41,723 nt of DNA from a virus: IMG/VR virus record IMGVR_UViG_3300042448_000791, positions 1 through 41,723 of that record; one strand, written 5' to 3'. Each line of letters starts with the position of its first letter. The first letter of the stretch is position 1. Shown here in pieces: positions 16,308 to 24,889 of the stretch. The notes beneath the pieces are model-generated. The model did no database searches and had not been told where the DNA came from. It saw nothing but the letters and a program-made list of their open reading frames with translations. The position numbers and the translations under genes are program-made.

Positions 16308-17113
16308 CAAATTTCTTGTGGTTCATATTTTATGTCCCTTTGTGCGGTGTAGAAATATTCTTTCTTGGCCGCCTCAATCCAAAATTTAGCCTCATCTTCA
16401 CTTAATCTGTCTTCACCATTTTTGTAGTTCCAAAAAATAGATCCTTCTCTTAAGTTCATATGTTTATATCCGATTTTAGGGATTGTTAAAAATTTAACAG
16501 ATGCGTGAGTCATACGTAAAAAGAACTCATAACCAAATGTTAATTTAATGTTTGATTTAAATTTACCAAATTCTAAGAAAGTTTCTTTTTTAATAACCAT
16601 TCCAGCAATTTGGAAATTTTGATACATTTGTAATGTTTCGTTAGTTAAATAACCAAGTTCTTGTGTGAAGTTTGCTGCGAATGTTGCTTCATTTGTAAAT
16701 CCTACAAATACTCCTTTATCATTAACATCAACAACAATTGGTAAAAATGCTTCAATATCTTTATAGATATCCATATATTTTTGTGAGTTTTTAAACCATA
16801 TGTTTGAATACTCATCATCAAACTCAATTAATGAAACCCAATTAGAAGTTGATATTTCAACACCTCTATTGACTTGGTTAGCAAAATTAGGTTCGTCTTT
16901 CCACACTTCAAGTTTAACGTTTAACCCATCAAAATCATAAGAGTTAACGTGTGTCTCCAAAAGAGAATCATCACAATAAACGATAACCAATTCACTTACG
17001 GTTTCACCTTGGTTTTTAATTGATTTGATACATCTATCAAAGAAGTCCTCAAAGTCTGCGGACCTAGCAGTTTTAATTGGTAATATTACCGAGATTGTTT
17101 TATTATTTTCCAT
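16307..17113 (-). CDS. Family 2 glycosyltransferase (GT-A)
   Basis: This 268-residue enzyme has a GT2 N-terminus: ISVILPIKTARSADFEDFFDRCIKSIKNQ and VSELVIVYCDD. The nucleotide-sugar metal motif follows in WVSLIEFDDEY. The second half (IKKETFLEFGKF, GYEFFLRMTHA) fits a GT2 acceptor domain. It should transfer a sugar from a nucleotide donor in the cytoplasm. The ATG at 17113 is chosen: it follows the upstream stop by one base, whereas the longer frame starts with TTG at 17152. Its stop is fused to the sigma start (TGATG), suggesting translational coupling. Donor and acceptor are unknown. Confidence 0.8.
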   Translation of the reverse strand: MENNKTISVILPIKTARSADFEDFFDRCIKSIKNQGETVSELVIVYCDDSLLETHVNSYDFDGLNVKLEVWKDEPNFANQVNRGVEISTSNWVSLIEFDDEYSNIWFKNSQKYMDIYKDIEAFLPIVVDVNDKGVFVGFTNEATFAANFTQELGYLTNETLQMYQNFQIAGMVIKKETFLEFGKFKSNIKLTFGYEFFLRMTHASVKFLTIPKIGYKHMNLREGSIFWNYKNGEDRLSEDEAKFWIEAAKKEYFYTAQRDIKYEPQEI

Positions 17114-17114
17114 A

Positions 17115-18176
17115 TTATTCAGTTGTTTCAAGTTTAGATAATTGAGCCTCAAAAGAATTTGCTCTTGCGTCGATCATTTTTGCAAATAATTCAACAACTT
17201 CCGATTCAAATTTTTCTTTGGTTGAAAGTTTATTAATGGTTATGTCCATTTCTTCGTATAATTTAGGGTTAAGATTGTCCTCTAACCAATTTTGTATAAA
17301 ATCAGCAATAACATCAACAATCATATTTTGGTTATTGATCCAAATACCATTTTCTTCATTCATCCATTCAGGTGTAATATTAGGTACTAATCCAATAACA
17401 GGTATTCCCATCTTCATAGATTCAAGTGGGAATGTACCAAATGAACTAATATTATCAATCCATACGGATGCAAAACTTTCTTTCATTGCGTTTGTAAACT
17501 CAACTTGAGATAACCCTCTTAAATCTCTAAATGTAATCCATCTGTATTGTGGAAATTTAGTGTAAAAAGTTTTAATTAAATTTACCGTATCTCTGTGATC
17601 TCTTGTGTGTACACCAATAATTGTTTTAGGTGGAAATTTTTGTTTTTCAAAAACTTCAGAAATTGTTGGTTCAATAACATCAACTGAGACACTCCTCATT
17701 GTTGACGAAATATATTCTTTTTGTTTTTCTGATGTTGTAATACATTTATGAAATCCAAGTTGAGTCCAAGTTTGTCCAGGTTGTAACGTTTCAAAAATGT
17801 AATCGTATGATTGTGATAACACAATTTTACCACAAGGTAGTTTAGTTATTTGATCCATTATGAATCCGTAAATTTCTGGAATAACAATTAAATCTTCAGG
17901 TGAGATTTCTAAATTAGTTCCTTCAATAGATTTGTGATCTAAATTTGTCATATATTCCTCACCTAACCAATCTGTAACACCAAAGTATTCAGGGGTTTCA
18001 TGTAGTATTATGGCATTAAATCCATTATTTTTTAGTGACATAGCCATTTCGTAAATGTAACGTATTGACGCTTTTGCATTTCCTTTAGTGTCCTGTACTA
18101 TAAAATAAATTCTTGACTTCTTATCCCTCATTTTCTGAATGGATTCTTCTAGTTTTAAAATTTGTTCTTGGTTCAT
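17115..18176 (-). CDS. GT-B fold glycosyltransferase
   Basis: This 353-residue protein has a two-lobe pattern. An N-terminal Rossmann-like lobe (SRIYFIVQDTKGNAKASIRYIYEMA) is followed by a second lobe (IIGVHTRDHRDTVNLIKTFY). The donor-binding signature is FGTFPLESMKMGIPVIGLVP (about residues 250-270), as in GT4-like enzymes where the Glu holds the nucleotide sugar. No membrane segment is seen. It lies one base upstream of the GT2 gene and 3 bases after the small gene at 18180, so all are co-transcribed. Substrate unknown. It could modify a host glycan, a virion protein or DNA. Confidence 0.8.
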   Translation of the reverse strand: MNQEQILKLEESIQKMRDKKSRIYFIVQDTKGNAKASIRYIYEMAMSLKNNGFNAIILHETPEYFGVTDWLGEEYMTNLDHKSIEGTNLEISPEDLIVIPEIYGFIMDQITKLPCGKIVLSQSYDYIFETLQPGQTWTQLGFHKCITTSEKQKEYISSTMRSVSVDVIEPTISEVFEKQKFPPKTIIGVHTRDHRDTVNLIKTFYTKFPQYRWITFRDLRGLSQVEFTNAMKESFASVWIDNISSFGTFPLESMKMGIPVIGLVPNITPEWMNEENGIWINNQNMIVDVIADFIQNWLEDNLNPKLYEEMDITINKLSTKEKFESEVVELFAKMIDARANSFEAQLSKLETTE

Positions 18177-18179
18177 GTT

Positions 18180-18434
18180 TTATATTTTATTTATTATTTT
18201 TTTCATTAAAAGTGTATTAAAGGCAATTTTAAAGGGAATAGTAACGTCATTATTTTTCATACCTAAATTTTCATCAACTTCTCCTATTTCGGTTAAAATA
18301 GTATCAACCATTGCTTTAACTGACTCATATTTTACTACGTGGATTTGAGTTTCACCACTTGTACCACTATACTGGACAAAGTCCTCTAATTTATCTAAAT
18401 CAATATAATAGTTTTCTCCAAACACATTAAACAT
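18180..18434 (-). CDS. Hypothetical small protein
   Basis: This is an 84-residue alpha/beta protein: MFNVFGENYYIDLDKLEDFVQ, a short TSGET turn, then helices and a basic C-terminus. No motif is recognised. It overlaps the HAD-like gene by 8 bases and ends 3 bases before the GT-B gene, so it belongs to the same transcript. Function unknown. Confidence 0.6.
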   Translation of the reverse strand: MFNVFGENYYIDLDKLEDFVQYSGTSGETQIHVVKYESVKAMVDTILTEIGEVDENLGMKNNDVTIPFKIAFNTLLMKKIINKI

Positions 18435-19104
18435 TCTCTTCTATTTTTTTAATAGTTAATTCCAAATCAGATAAAGAAGAAATTTCGTATTCTGATTTGA
18501 TGTTTTTATTATAATCTGTAATAAATTTTATAATGATTTTATTATCAGGTTTATTTAATAGTAGGTCAGGATTAGCCGTAAGTAAAATGTCTACCTCATT
18601 TAACATATCATTTTTTGTTATTTCACTATAGAAAAATACTTTTTCCACTAAACAACCAAATTTAGATAAGAAAAAAAGTGACGATGGTTTAGATCTACCT
18701 ATTTCATCAGAAACAATCATTAAGTCATAAGTATCTCTTAAGTTATAGTAAATATCGTTTAATATATTAAATGATAACATCTCTGTTGATGGCGCATGAC
18801 CAAATAACTCCATTGTGTATTCTTCATACATAAATGAATATAAATCATCTTTAGATGGAAATGAAAAATGTGATCCTAAATCTAATGATGTAACAGGACT
18901 TAAAACTTTATATTCAAAATTATTAACCTCTATGGTTTCATTAAATTCAATAACCTCATCTGTATCACCTGAAAATTCAATTTCATATGTTTTATCCGCC
19001 GACTCATTCAAATGACTATCAACTAAATGTTTTTCATATAATTCAGTAAATTTACTAATTGTGTCTCTTAAAACACCATTAATCTCAATCCCTATTTTCT
19101 TCAT
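18427..19104 (-). CDS. Degenerate HAD-superfamily-like protein
   Basis: This 225-residue protein opens with KKIGIEINGVLRDTI, closely resembling HAD motif I (hhhDxDGVL). The nucleophile Asp is Glu and the second Asp is Asn (ExN). A later segment DLMIVSDEIGRSKPSSLFFLSKFGC resembles HAD motifs II/III (Ser/Thr followed by a Lys), and VDILLTANPDLL resembles motif IV without its acidic pair. It is therefore likely a HAD-fold protein without normal phosphatase chemistry. It overlaps PhoH by 20 bases and the next gene by 8. A binding or regulatory role is a guess. Confidence 0.6.
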   Translation of the reverse strand: MKKIGIEINGVLRDTISKFTELYEKHLVDSHLNESADKTYEIEFSGDTDEVIEFNETIEVNNFEYKVLSPVTSLDLGSHFSFPSKDDLYSFMYEEYTMELFGHAPSTEMLSFNILNDIYYNLRDTYDLMIVSDEIGRSKPSSLFFLSKFGCLVEKVFFYSEITKNDMLNEVDILLTANPDLLLNKPDNKIIIKFITDYNKNIKSEYEISSLSDLELTIKKIEENV

Positions 19105-19831
19105 TGTACTTAACTAATATTTCACTAATTAATGGGTTTCTAACATTTTTGGCATTTTTAAAGTCATAAATACCAATATCTGGTATACCACTGAATCTTT
19201 GTAATGCATCGTAAAGACCTGATTGTTTTTTGTCTTTATATCTATCTGTTTGTTCTAAATCACCTGATATAAAAAATTTACTATTGTATCCAATTCTTGT
19301 TAATAATAATTTCATTTGATTTGGGGTTGAGTTCTGACCCTCCTCAAAAATTAAAATTGAATTATCAATATTCATTCCTCTCATATAAGCCAAAGCAAAA
19401 ACTTCAATTACCTCATACTCTTTTAACTTCTCTCTTGCCTCTTTACCAATTATTTTATTAAGTAAGTAATAAGATGGGAAAATATAAGGATCTAATTTTT
19501 CTTCTAAATTTCCCGGAAGGGATCCTAACTTTTCTTCAGCCTCAACCGCAGGTCTAACAATAATAATTTTTTCGTATGAATTGTTTGGATCTATTAATAA
19601 ATCTACCGCTGCCTTCATTGAAATATAACTTTTACCAACACCTGCCGGTCCTGAACAAATTGTAATTTGATTATTAATTAAAATATCATAATAGTCTTTT
19701 TGATTTTCTGATAAAAATTTACTTTTTTGTTTTCTTTTGATTACAGAGTTAATTAACTCTTTTCTTGAAATTTGTGGTTGAGTAGTTGACGTTGTATCGT
19801 CTTTTAAAATTGGTTTTTTTCTAATTGCCAT
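19085..19831 (-). CDS. phoH: PhoH-family P-loop ATPase
   Basis: This 248-residue protein has a Walker A motif GPAGVGKS (residues 61-68). Walker B is SILIFEEGQN (about 158-167, where most PhoH proteins have DEAQN). Then come TPNQMKLLLTRIGYNSKFFISGD and EQTD, all typical of the PhoH core. PhoH-like genes are frequent in phages. Family members act as ATPases, some as RNA helicases or nucleases, and the phage role is unclear. The N-terminal 40 residues are a basic linker. A TATTTATA box lies 34 bases upstream of the ATG, further than usual. The next upstream gene ends 50 bases away, so this may begin a new unit. Confidence 0.92.
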   Translation of the reverse strand: MAIRKKPILKDDTTSTTQPQISRKELINSVIKRKQKSKFLSENQKDYYDILINNQITICSGPAGVGKSYISMKAAVDLLIDPNNSYEKIIIVRPAVEAEEKLGSLPGNLEEKLDPYIFPSYYLLNKIIGKEAREKLKEYEVIEVFALAYMRGMNIDNSILIFEEGQNSTPNQMKLLLTRIGYNSKFFISGDLEQTDRYKDKKQSGLYDALQRFSGIPDIGIYDFKNAKNVRNPLISEILVKYNEENRD

Positions 19832-19865
19832 AAGTTTTTTATTTAACTTAAATATAAAACCAACT

Positions 19866-19873
19866 TATAAATA
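19866..19873 (-). promoter_or_regulatory. Distant TATTTATA box upstream of PhoH
   Basis: On the minus strand an exact TATTTATA lies 34 bases before the PhoH ATG. The distance is about twice that at the other genes, so it may be a promoter with a longer leader or a chance match in an AT-rich gap. Confidence 0.35.
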
Positions 19874-19881
19874 ATAAATAA

Positions 19882-20547
19882 TTAACTATATTTTAAGGTT
19901 TTAATAAAATACTTTTTGGTTGCCTCAGTTCTTTTTTTTCTTTGTTCTAAACTTGAGTGTAATGCTTCACGACCCTCATCCAAGTTGATTAATCCATTTG
20001 ATATTAAAGATGGGATAATCTTGTAATTTGAATAGGAAGATATTTTTATATCTTCACAAGTGGGTTCATTCTCTAATAAAACATTTTTTAAAATTTTACT
20101 ATCCATAAACATAAATCTACCTTTAATAACATCAACTATAACATCGGTATCATCATAGGGTTTATTTATGTGTTTTGATTCCCAATAATCTTTTTCCTTA
20201 TTTAAAACGACACCCGAATAACCAATTATTGGGAATGTCCTATTTTTCCCTATAGTCTTATATGTCTTTAAACAATTTTCAATCACATCTGTTTTATTAA
20301 ACATTATATCGTCATCTAATGTAAAAATAAAACCTTCATCAACCATTGATCCAACTAACCATCTTGGCCAACATTTAAAATTATTTGACGAATTAATTTG
20401 AACATCTACATCATAAGATGTCTTATCCTCAATATTATTATTCCATAACCATATATCAACATCAATTGATTGATCCCGTATGGATTGAATTACTTTAACA
20501 ATGTTTTCTTGTCGTTTCCAATTTAATAATAGTGCGGTTACTTTCAT
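19882..20547 (-). CDS. Family 2-like glycosyltransferase
   Basis: This 221-residue GT-A protein starts MKVTALLLNWKRQENIVKVIQSI, the GT2 opening strand and helix. The metal-binding motif is FIFTLDDDIMF (Asp triplet at about residues 78-80). The C-terminus is basic and Lys-rich. It is short for GT2, so probably only the catalytic domain is present. It is the last gene of the minus-strand glycan island and lies 2 bases after the gene at 20550. Substrate unknown. Confidence 0.75.
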   Translation of the reverse strand: MKVTALLLNWKRQENIVKVIQSIRDQSIDVDIWLWNNNIEDKTSYDVDVQINSSNNFKCWPRWLVGSMVDEGFIFTLDDDIMFNKTDVIENCLKTYKTIGKNRTFPIIGYSGVVLNKEKDYWESKHINKPYDDTDVIVDVIKGRFMFMDSKILKNVLLENEPTCEDIKISSYSNYKIIPSLISNGLINLDEGREALHSSLEQRKKRTEATKKYFIKTLKYS

Positions 20548-20549
20548 TA

Positions 20550-21299
20550 TTAAAATAATTTACTATCTGTAATATATTCAGGTAATTTAGTTAAGGAGTT
20601 TCTCCAGTCATTTAAAATATCGTTTATTTTTTTTTCGTCTGTCATTGAATACCTGTCTGTTGATTTAGAATATAAGTTATTACTAATAATATTATTATTC
20701 ACCATAATCATAGGACAACATTTACCAATATCAATTAAAAAAATATTATCTGAAATTTTATTACCATTTTTATTATGTCTTCCTCCATCCCACGTATAAT
20801 AACTTTTTAGTACGGTTACTTTTGAATGGTGTTCATCATCAAAAACACAAAAAGACCTTTGGTTTAAAATTTTATCGTCTTTATTAATAATGTTCTCGGT
20901 TATGTCGGGTATTATGACCACACCTTTAGGTGTTATAAAATCCGAATCATTATTAATAATGTAATTACGTAAATCTGTGTGATATAAAATCTCATCAATA
21001 TCAACATATATTGTAATAAATCCTTTTGATATGTAGTGATCAACAAATGAGTTTTGTTTACCTAATAAAATTGGAACACCTATGTGTGAGTTCTTAACCA
21101 TTTCAAAAGAATCTTCAGAAAACCCTTTAGTTTTTAAATAATCTGAAACCACATCAAAATTTTTATCTAAAATTAAAAAATGAAACTCACTGTAATTAAA
21201 AAATTTTAAGTAGTAGTCAATAAAAATATCGGAAATAATATTAGATCTATCTATGTAAGTTCCAATTTTTAGTTTAACATTATCAATGTGTTTTTTCAT
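20550..21299 (-). CDS. Putative glycosyltransferase, GT-A-like
   Basis: This 249-residue protein starts at the ATG at 21299; the frame extends to a TTG at 21311. It has KIGTYIDRSNIISDIFIDYYLKFF and EFHFLILDKNFDVVSDYL. A DxD-like FITIYVDIDEILYHTDLR follows (about residues 95-112), and then YYTWDGGRHNKNG. This is the layout of nucleotide-sugar transferases that handle short glycans. It overlaps the GT2 gene at 21283 by 17 bases. Family identity is uncertain; the DxD and the neighbours support a transferase. Confidence 0.6.
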   Translation of the reverse strand: MKKHIDNVKLKIGTYIDRSNIISDIFIDYYLKFFNYSEFHFLILDKNFDVVSDYLKTKGFSEDSFEMVKNSHIGVPILLGKQNSFVDHYISKGFITIYVDIDEILYHTDLRNYIINNDSDFITPKGVVIIPDITENIINKDDKILNQRSFCVFDDEHHSKVTVLKSYYTWDGGRHNKNGNKISDNIFLIDIGKCCPMIMVNNNIISNNLYSKSTDRYSMTDEKKINDILNDWRNSLTKLPEYITDSKLF

Positions 21300-21993
21300 A
21301 ACCCTCTTCAATATGTTTACACGTAACTTTATTAACTAAAACACCCTTCAAATTATTATTATTAAAATATTCTCTTATCCTATACCATAAATCGGCATCA
21401 CCAGGTAATCCTGAAAATCCTGTTTCTTCAAAGACATTTCTATGTCTAAGTGGTATTTTTTTAAAATTTATACAAGTTGATGAATGTATTAAACCTTCAG
21501 GTGTTGGATTAAATTCTACTAACTCCAAATCACTATTTATCATTGGATATTCCATAAAATGTTCGTATTCTGATTTAGTACATAACCATAATGAATTTGT
21601 TTTTATTATGGCATCGTTTAATGATGAAAGATGATTTGGGTACCACTCATCATCATGATCTAAATGGCAAACATATTCATAACCATCTGATATTGATTTA
21701 TTAATACCATAATTATTTGCAAAACACCCACCATATTTCCATATTAATGTTTTGTCAGTATATTTATCTCTTTCATGTGCAATAGGTAGATTCTCAAAAT
21801 ATATTTTATCCTTTGGGAATTCATTAAAAATAGACTCAAACTCTTCATTATTTTCATATTTATCTCCAATCACATAAATTTTAAATAGATGATAATCTTG
21901 ATCAAATATACTCTGTAATGCTCTTTTTAAATATTTTGGGGTGTTACCATCTTTTCTTTGGTAAGTTGTTATAACTATACTAAAATTAATCAT
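21283..21993 (-). CDS. Family 2 glycosyltransferase
   Basis: This 236-residue GT2 enzyme opens with FSIVITTYQRKDGNTPKYLKRALQSI. It continues with FKIYVIGDKYENNEEFESI and has the catalytic metal motif YVCHLDHDDEWYPNHL (about residues 110-125). These are clear GT-A signatures. It overlaps the dioxygenase gene by 4 bases (ATGA type), indicating translational coupling. Donor and acceptor cannot be read from the sequence. Confidence 0.87.
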   Translation of the reverse strand: MINFSIVITTYQRKDGNTPKYLKRALQSIFDQDYHLFKIYVIGDKYENNEEFESIFNEFPKDKIYFENLPIAHERDKYTDKTLIWKYGGCFANNYGINKSISDGYEYVCHLDHDDEWYPNHLSSLNDAIIKTNSLWLCTKSEYEHFMEYPMINSDLELVEFNPTPEGLIHSSTCINFKKIPLRHRNVFEETGFSGLPGDADLWYRIREYFNNNNLKGVLVNKVTCKHIEEGYEKTH

Positions 21994-22757
21994 TTTGTTG
22001 TGGGTTTATAAATGTATGGGTTAGGAAACCCTCTATCAATAAAATCTTGATCTACCATATTAGTATATCTAAAATGACATGACCATCTTATTGTGTTGTT
22101 AAAAATATCACCAGATGAGTGTATTAGAAAAGTTGAAAATATTGCAATATCCCCAATCTCAAGTTCCGGTTGAATGTGGTCTCCACTTATTTCTACAGAT
22201 GCAAATCCACCAACTGATTTATAAGGTAATGGACCTAATTTATGTGTTTTTGGCCAAATAAGAATAGAACCATTTTCTTTATTAACATCTACCAATGGTA
22301 CCCATAAAACTATTGAGTCGGAACTTGATTCCATAGATAACCAATCCTGATGAGGTGGGGTTTTATAATAGTGTTCTTCTTTTGCTAATTTAGGGTGGTT
22401 AAAAAATAATACAGGTCTAGTACATAAATTAGGGAATGATAAACCTAAACCATTTATCAAACTCAATAACTTATCTTCAACTGGAAGTTTATATAATTCT
22501 ATTAATCCAGACTGAATTATTTTGCCGCAATTAATAAAAACTTCTTCGTGGTTCTGAAATAATTTAACCATATTTTCAGTAAAATCACCCGTGTAACCGT
22601 ATTTATTAAATTGAATTTTAAATATTTCCTCCGCCTTATTTCGTAAGTTATTAATATATTCTTTATTAAAGAAATTTTTAATTATTATAAATCCATTTTC
22701 ATGTAATTCATTCTTTAACTGCGTAACCAATTCCGGTTTTACCAAATCCATTTCCAT
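21990..22757 (-). CDS. PhyH-like Fe(II)/2-oxoglutarate dioxygenase
   Basis: This 255-residue protein of the phytanoyl-CoA dioxygenase (PhyH) family hydroxylates small molecules or polymer-linked groups using Fe(II), O2 and 2-oxoglutarate. The iron triad is visible as H136-x-D138 (TPPHQDW) and His213 (FLIHSSGD). Arg224 (NNTIRWSCHFRY) is placed to bind 2-oxoglutarate. The N-terminus NGFIIIKNFFNKEYI is typical. It overlaps the beta-propeller gene by 50 bases and the GT2 gene by 4. In a glycan island it may hydroxylate a sugar-linked or lipid group, which is inference. All catalytic residues appear intact. Confidence 0.88.
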   Translation of the reverse strand: MEMDLVKPELVTQLKNELHENGFIIIKNFFNKEYINNLRNKAEEIFKIQFNKYGYTGDFTENMVKLFQNHEEVFINCGKIIQSGLIELYKLPVEDKLLSLINGLGLSFPNLCTRPVLFFNHPKLAKEEHYYKTPPHQDWLSMESSSDSIVLWVPLVDVNKENGSILIWPKTHKLGPLPYKSVGGFASVEISGDHIQPELEIGDIAIFSTFLIHSSGDIFNNTIRWSCHFRYTNMVDQDFIDRGFPNPYIYKPTTK

Positions 22758-23604
22758 TATAAAACATTATAAGTTTATTTTTTGTTTTTAAAATATAAGG
22801 GTAACATACCATTATATTTTCCCATTCGTTATTTTCACTAATATCTAATTCAATTGAATTATCTTTAATCCAATTAATCCCATCTTTAGATGTTGATTTT
22901 TTTATTCTATATGAATTATTAATATTATCCCTATAGTCTAATTTATTACGTATTGAATACCACATTTGATACTCATTATTAATTTTTAAAACTCTTGTTG
23001 CGGATATCCCACCTTCATCACCATCTAATGGTATGCAAGTTATTCCTGTTGGGTTCCAATCAACTCCATTTGTGGATGTTGCATATTTTATATCGTATGT
23101 TGGTTCCATACCATATTCCGACTCAACCCAATCTAAACATGAAAGATACCACATACGCCATAACCCATCTTCTATCATTATACTTACGGTTCCGATATAA
23201 CCAGGTTCTTTATAAGATGTACTTAAAACAGGTCCTTTAGAAAATTTTTCCCATGTTTTACCATTATCATCACTTATTGCTAACCCTAAATTGTTATGAT
23301 ACGGAACATCCATTCTTAATGACCAACCAATATAATAAAGAAATTTCTTATTACCTACCGTTACTATTTCTGTTGGCATAATACCCGCCCAATCAAAACT
23401 ACCCTTTTCCCCAAGTTTAAGGATTGGGTCGTTTGATTTGTTTAAAATTTTATTAGGGTCTTCCTTATCAACATCAACAAACATCGGATTACTTTTCCCT
23501 TCGATTCTTGTGGAATAATAAATACGATAGAAATTATCATATTCATCAACCACAGGTACTTGAGAATGATGATCGTTAAAAATGTTACCTTTTTTATCCC
23601 ACAT
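22708..23604 (-). CDS. Beta-propeller glycosidase-like protein (GH43/GH32-like fold)
   Basis: This 298-residue protein has repeated blade patterns: FYRIYYSTR, KKFLYYIGWSL, GLAISDDNGKTWEKF, WRMWYLSCLDWV, IKYATSTNGVDWNP and YQMWYSIRNK. The I-x-x-A-x-S-x-D/N-G-x-x-W signature is that of five-bladed glycoside hydrolases and glycan phosphorylases. There is no signal peptide, so it acts in the cytoplasm or in the virion. Related proteins occur in polysaccharide clusters. It lies 6 bases after the NeuD-like gene. Whether it cleaves, phosphorolyses or only binds a glycan is not known. Confidence 0.78.
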   Translation of the reverse strand: MWDKKGNIFNDHHSQVPVVDEYDNFYRIYYSTRIEGKSNPMFVDVDKEDPNKILNKSNDPILKLGEKGSFDWAGIMPTEIVTVGNKKFLYYIGWSLRMDVPYHNNLGLAISDDNGKTWEKFSKGPVLSTSYKEPGYIGTVSIMIEDGLWRMWYLSCLDWVESEYGMEPTYDIKYATSTNGVDWNPTGITCIPLDGDEGGISATRVLKINNEYQMWYSIRNKLDYRDNINNSYRIKKSTSKDGINWIKDNSIELDISENNEWENIMVCYPYILKTKNKLIMFYNGNGFGKTGIGYAVKE

Positions 23605-23610
23605 ATTATT

Positions 23611-24288
23611 TTACATTACATCTAATGGTGATTTATCTTGTTTTTTTGCTGGTGATCCCATATAAAATCCATTGTCATCTGTGGATTTTGTTATCATACT
23701 ACCCATTGCGATTAATGAACCTTCACCTATTGTGACAAAATCTCTGATCGTTGAGTTAACTCCAAACCAAGACCGTTCTTTAACGTGACAATGACCCGAT
23801 AAAACCACATGAGACGTAAAAAATACATGATCATCTATTTTACCATGATGACCAATATGGTTACCACTCCACATCATAACATTATTACCAATTTCAGTAA
23901 ATGGTTGTAACGTATTATCTTCAAGAATAAAGCAATTTTCACCAATTTTATTATCACATACCGTTGCCTTTGGTGATACATATGAAATAAAATTATATCC
24001 TTTACGTTTACCTTCTTCGTAAATTCTTTTTCTAACCATATTCATTTTTGATCCGGTCATTGGAGCAAATAACAAGTATTCTGATGGAGGGAAAATAGTT
24101 TCTAAAGTTTCAAATTCAAAAACAGGATAACTAGTTGAGGATCCTCTTGGGGTGAAAAAATCTTTGGTTAAATATTCTTTATTAACCGTAAAACCAATTA
24201 CTTCGTAATCAGTGTCTTTAGAAAGGTAATAGTGAGCCAACTCAGCTAAATCTAAAGTTCCAAAAATTATTATTTTATTTGTAGACAT
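23611..24288 (-). CDS. NeuD/PglD-like sugar O/N-acyltransferase
   Basis: This protein has an N-terminal Rossmann-like nucleotide-sugar binding part (KIIIFGTLDLAELAHYYLSKD, then DYEVIGFTV). A left-handed beta-helix follows, made of hexapeptide repeats (IGENCFILEDNTLQPFTEIGNN, IDDHVFFTSHVVLSGHCHV, IGEGSLIAMGSMI). That is the layout of NeuD and PglD acetyltransferases, which acylate UDP-amino sugars or sialic-acid-like sugars using acetyl-CoA. The start at 24288 (MSTNKIII) is chosen because it overlaps the upstream gene by only 14 bases; ATGs at 24318 and 24303 are also in frame. It probably acylates the amino group made by the neighbouring aminotransferase. Confidence 0.83.
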   Translation of the reverse strand: MSTNKIIIFGTLDLAELAHYYLSKDTDYEVIGFTVNKEYLTKDFFTPRGSSTSYPVFEFETLETIFPPSEYLLFAPMTGSKMNMVRKRIYEEGKRKGYNFISYVSPKATVCDNKIGENCFILEDNTLQPFTEIGNNVMMWSGNHIGHHGKIDDHVFFTSHVVLSGHCHVKERSWFGVNSTIRDFVTIGEGSLIAMGSMITKSTDDNGFYMGSPAKKQDKSPLDVM

Positions 24289-24889
24289 ATATTGTATATT
24301 CATAAAGTTTATAATCATTTCTTATAACGAAATTCTTAGATAAATTATTTTTAAGAAATAAGCCAATCTCATCCATTGATACATGAAATAAATCATCTCT
24401 TTCCCAGTCAACTAATTTTGACATCACATTAAAGGATAACCCTTTGTTTGTTTTTAACCAAAGAGTTTTTAGAGTATTTGACATAAAATCAAACATTTCT
24501 TCATAACTTAAATCTCTTTTTTCGGTAAAAGTACCATTACAAACAATATAATCAAAATTAGGTATTTCATCGTTAATATTAATATCCTTTAAAAAGAAAT
24601 TAACTTCAGGGTATTTTTTTATACAATGGTCATAAAATTTTTCATTTATATCTAAACCACTATAAACGATTTCGTTTTCTTTTTTTTCGTTTAAAATAAA
24701 TTTATAAAGATGACCTAAACCACACCCAAAATCAAGTAATGATGATTTATTGTTTTCATTTATTAGATCTAACATAACTTTATATCTTGTTAATGTATCT
24801 TCATATTTTGGCCAATCGACCCCCAAGTGATTATCCCCATGATCCTCAAAACACTTTTTATAATGTTCGGCAATTTTTAAATAGTTCAT
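24275..24889 (-). CDS. SAM-dependent methyltransferase, class I
   Basis: This 204-residue protein has the SAM-binding motif I SLLDFGCGLGHLYKFI (about residues 50-65) and an acidic end of the next strand (VYSGLDINEKFYDHC). The post-motif NFDYIVCNGTFTE fits a class I methyltransferase. Small size and lack of a DNA-binding domain favour a sugar or small-molecule substrate. It overlaps WbqC by 4 bases and the acyltransferase by 14. Methylation of a glycan is inferred from context. Confidence 0.85.
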   Translation of the reverse strand: MNYLKIAEHYKKCFEDHGDNHLGVDWPKYEDTLTRYKVMLDLINENNKSSLLDFGCGLGHLYKFILNEKKENEIVYSGLDINEKFYDHCIKKYPEVNFFLKDININDEIPNFDYIVCNGTFTEKRDLSYEEMFDFMSNTLKTLWLKTNKGLSFNVMSKLVDWERDDLFHVSMDEIGLFLKNNLSKNFVIRNDYKLYEYTIYVYK

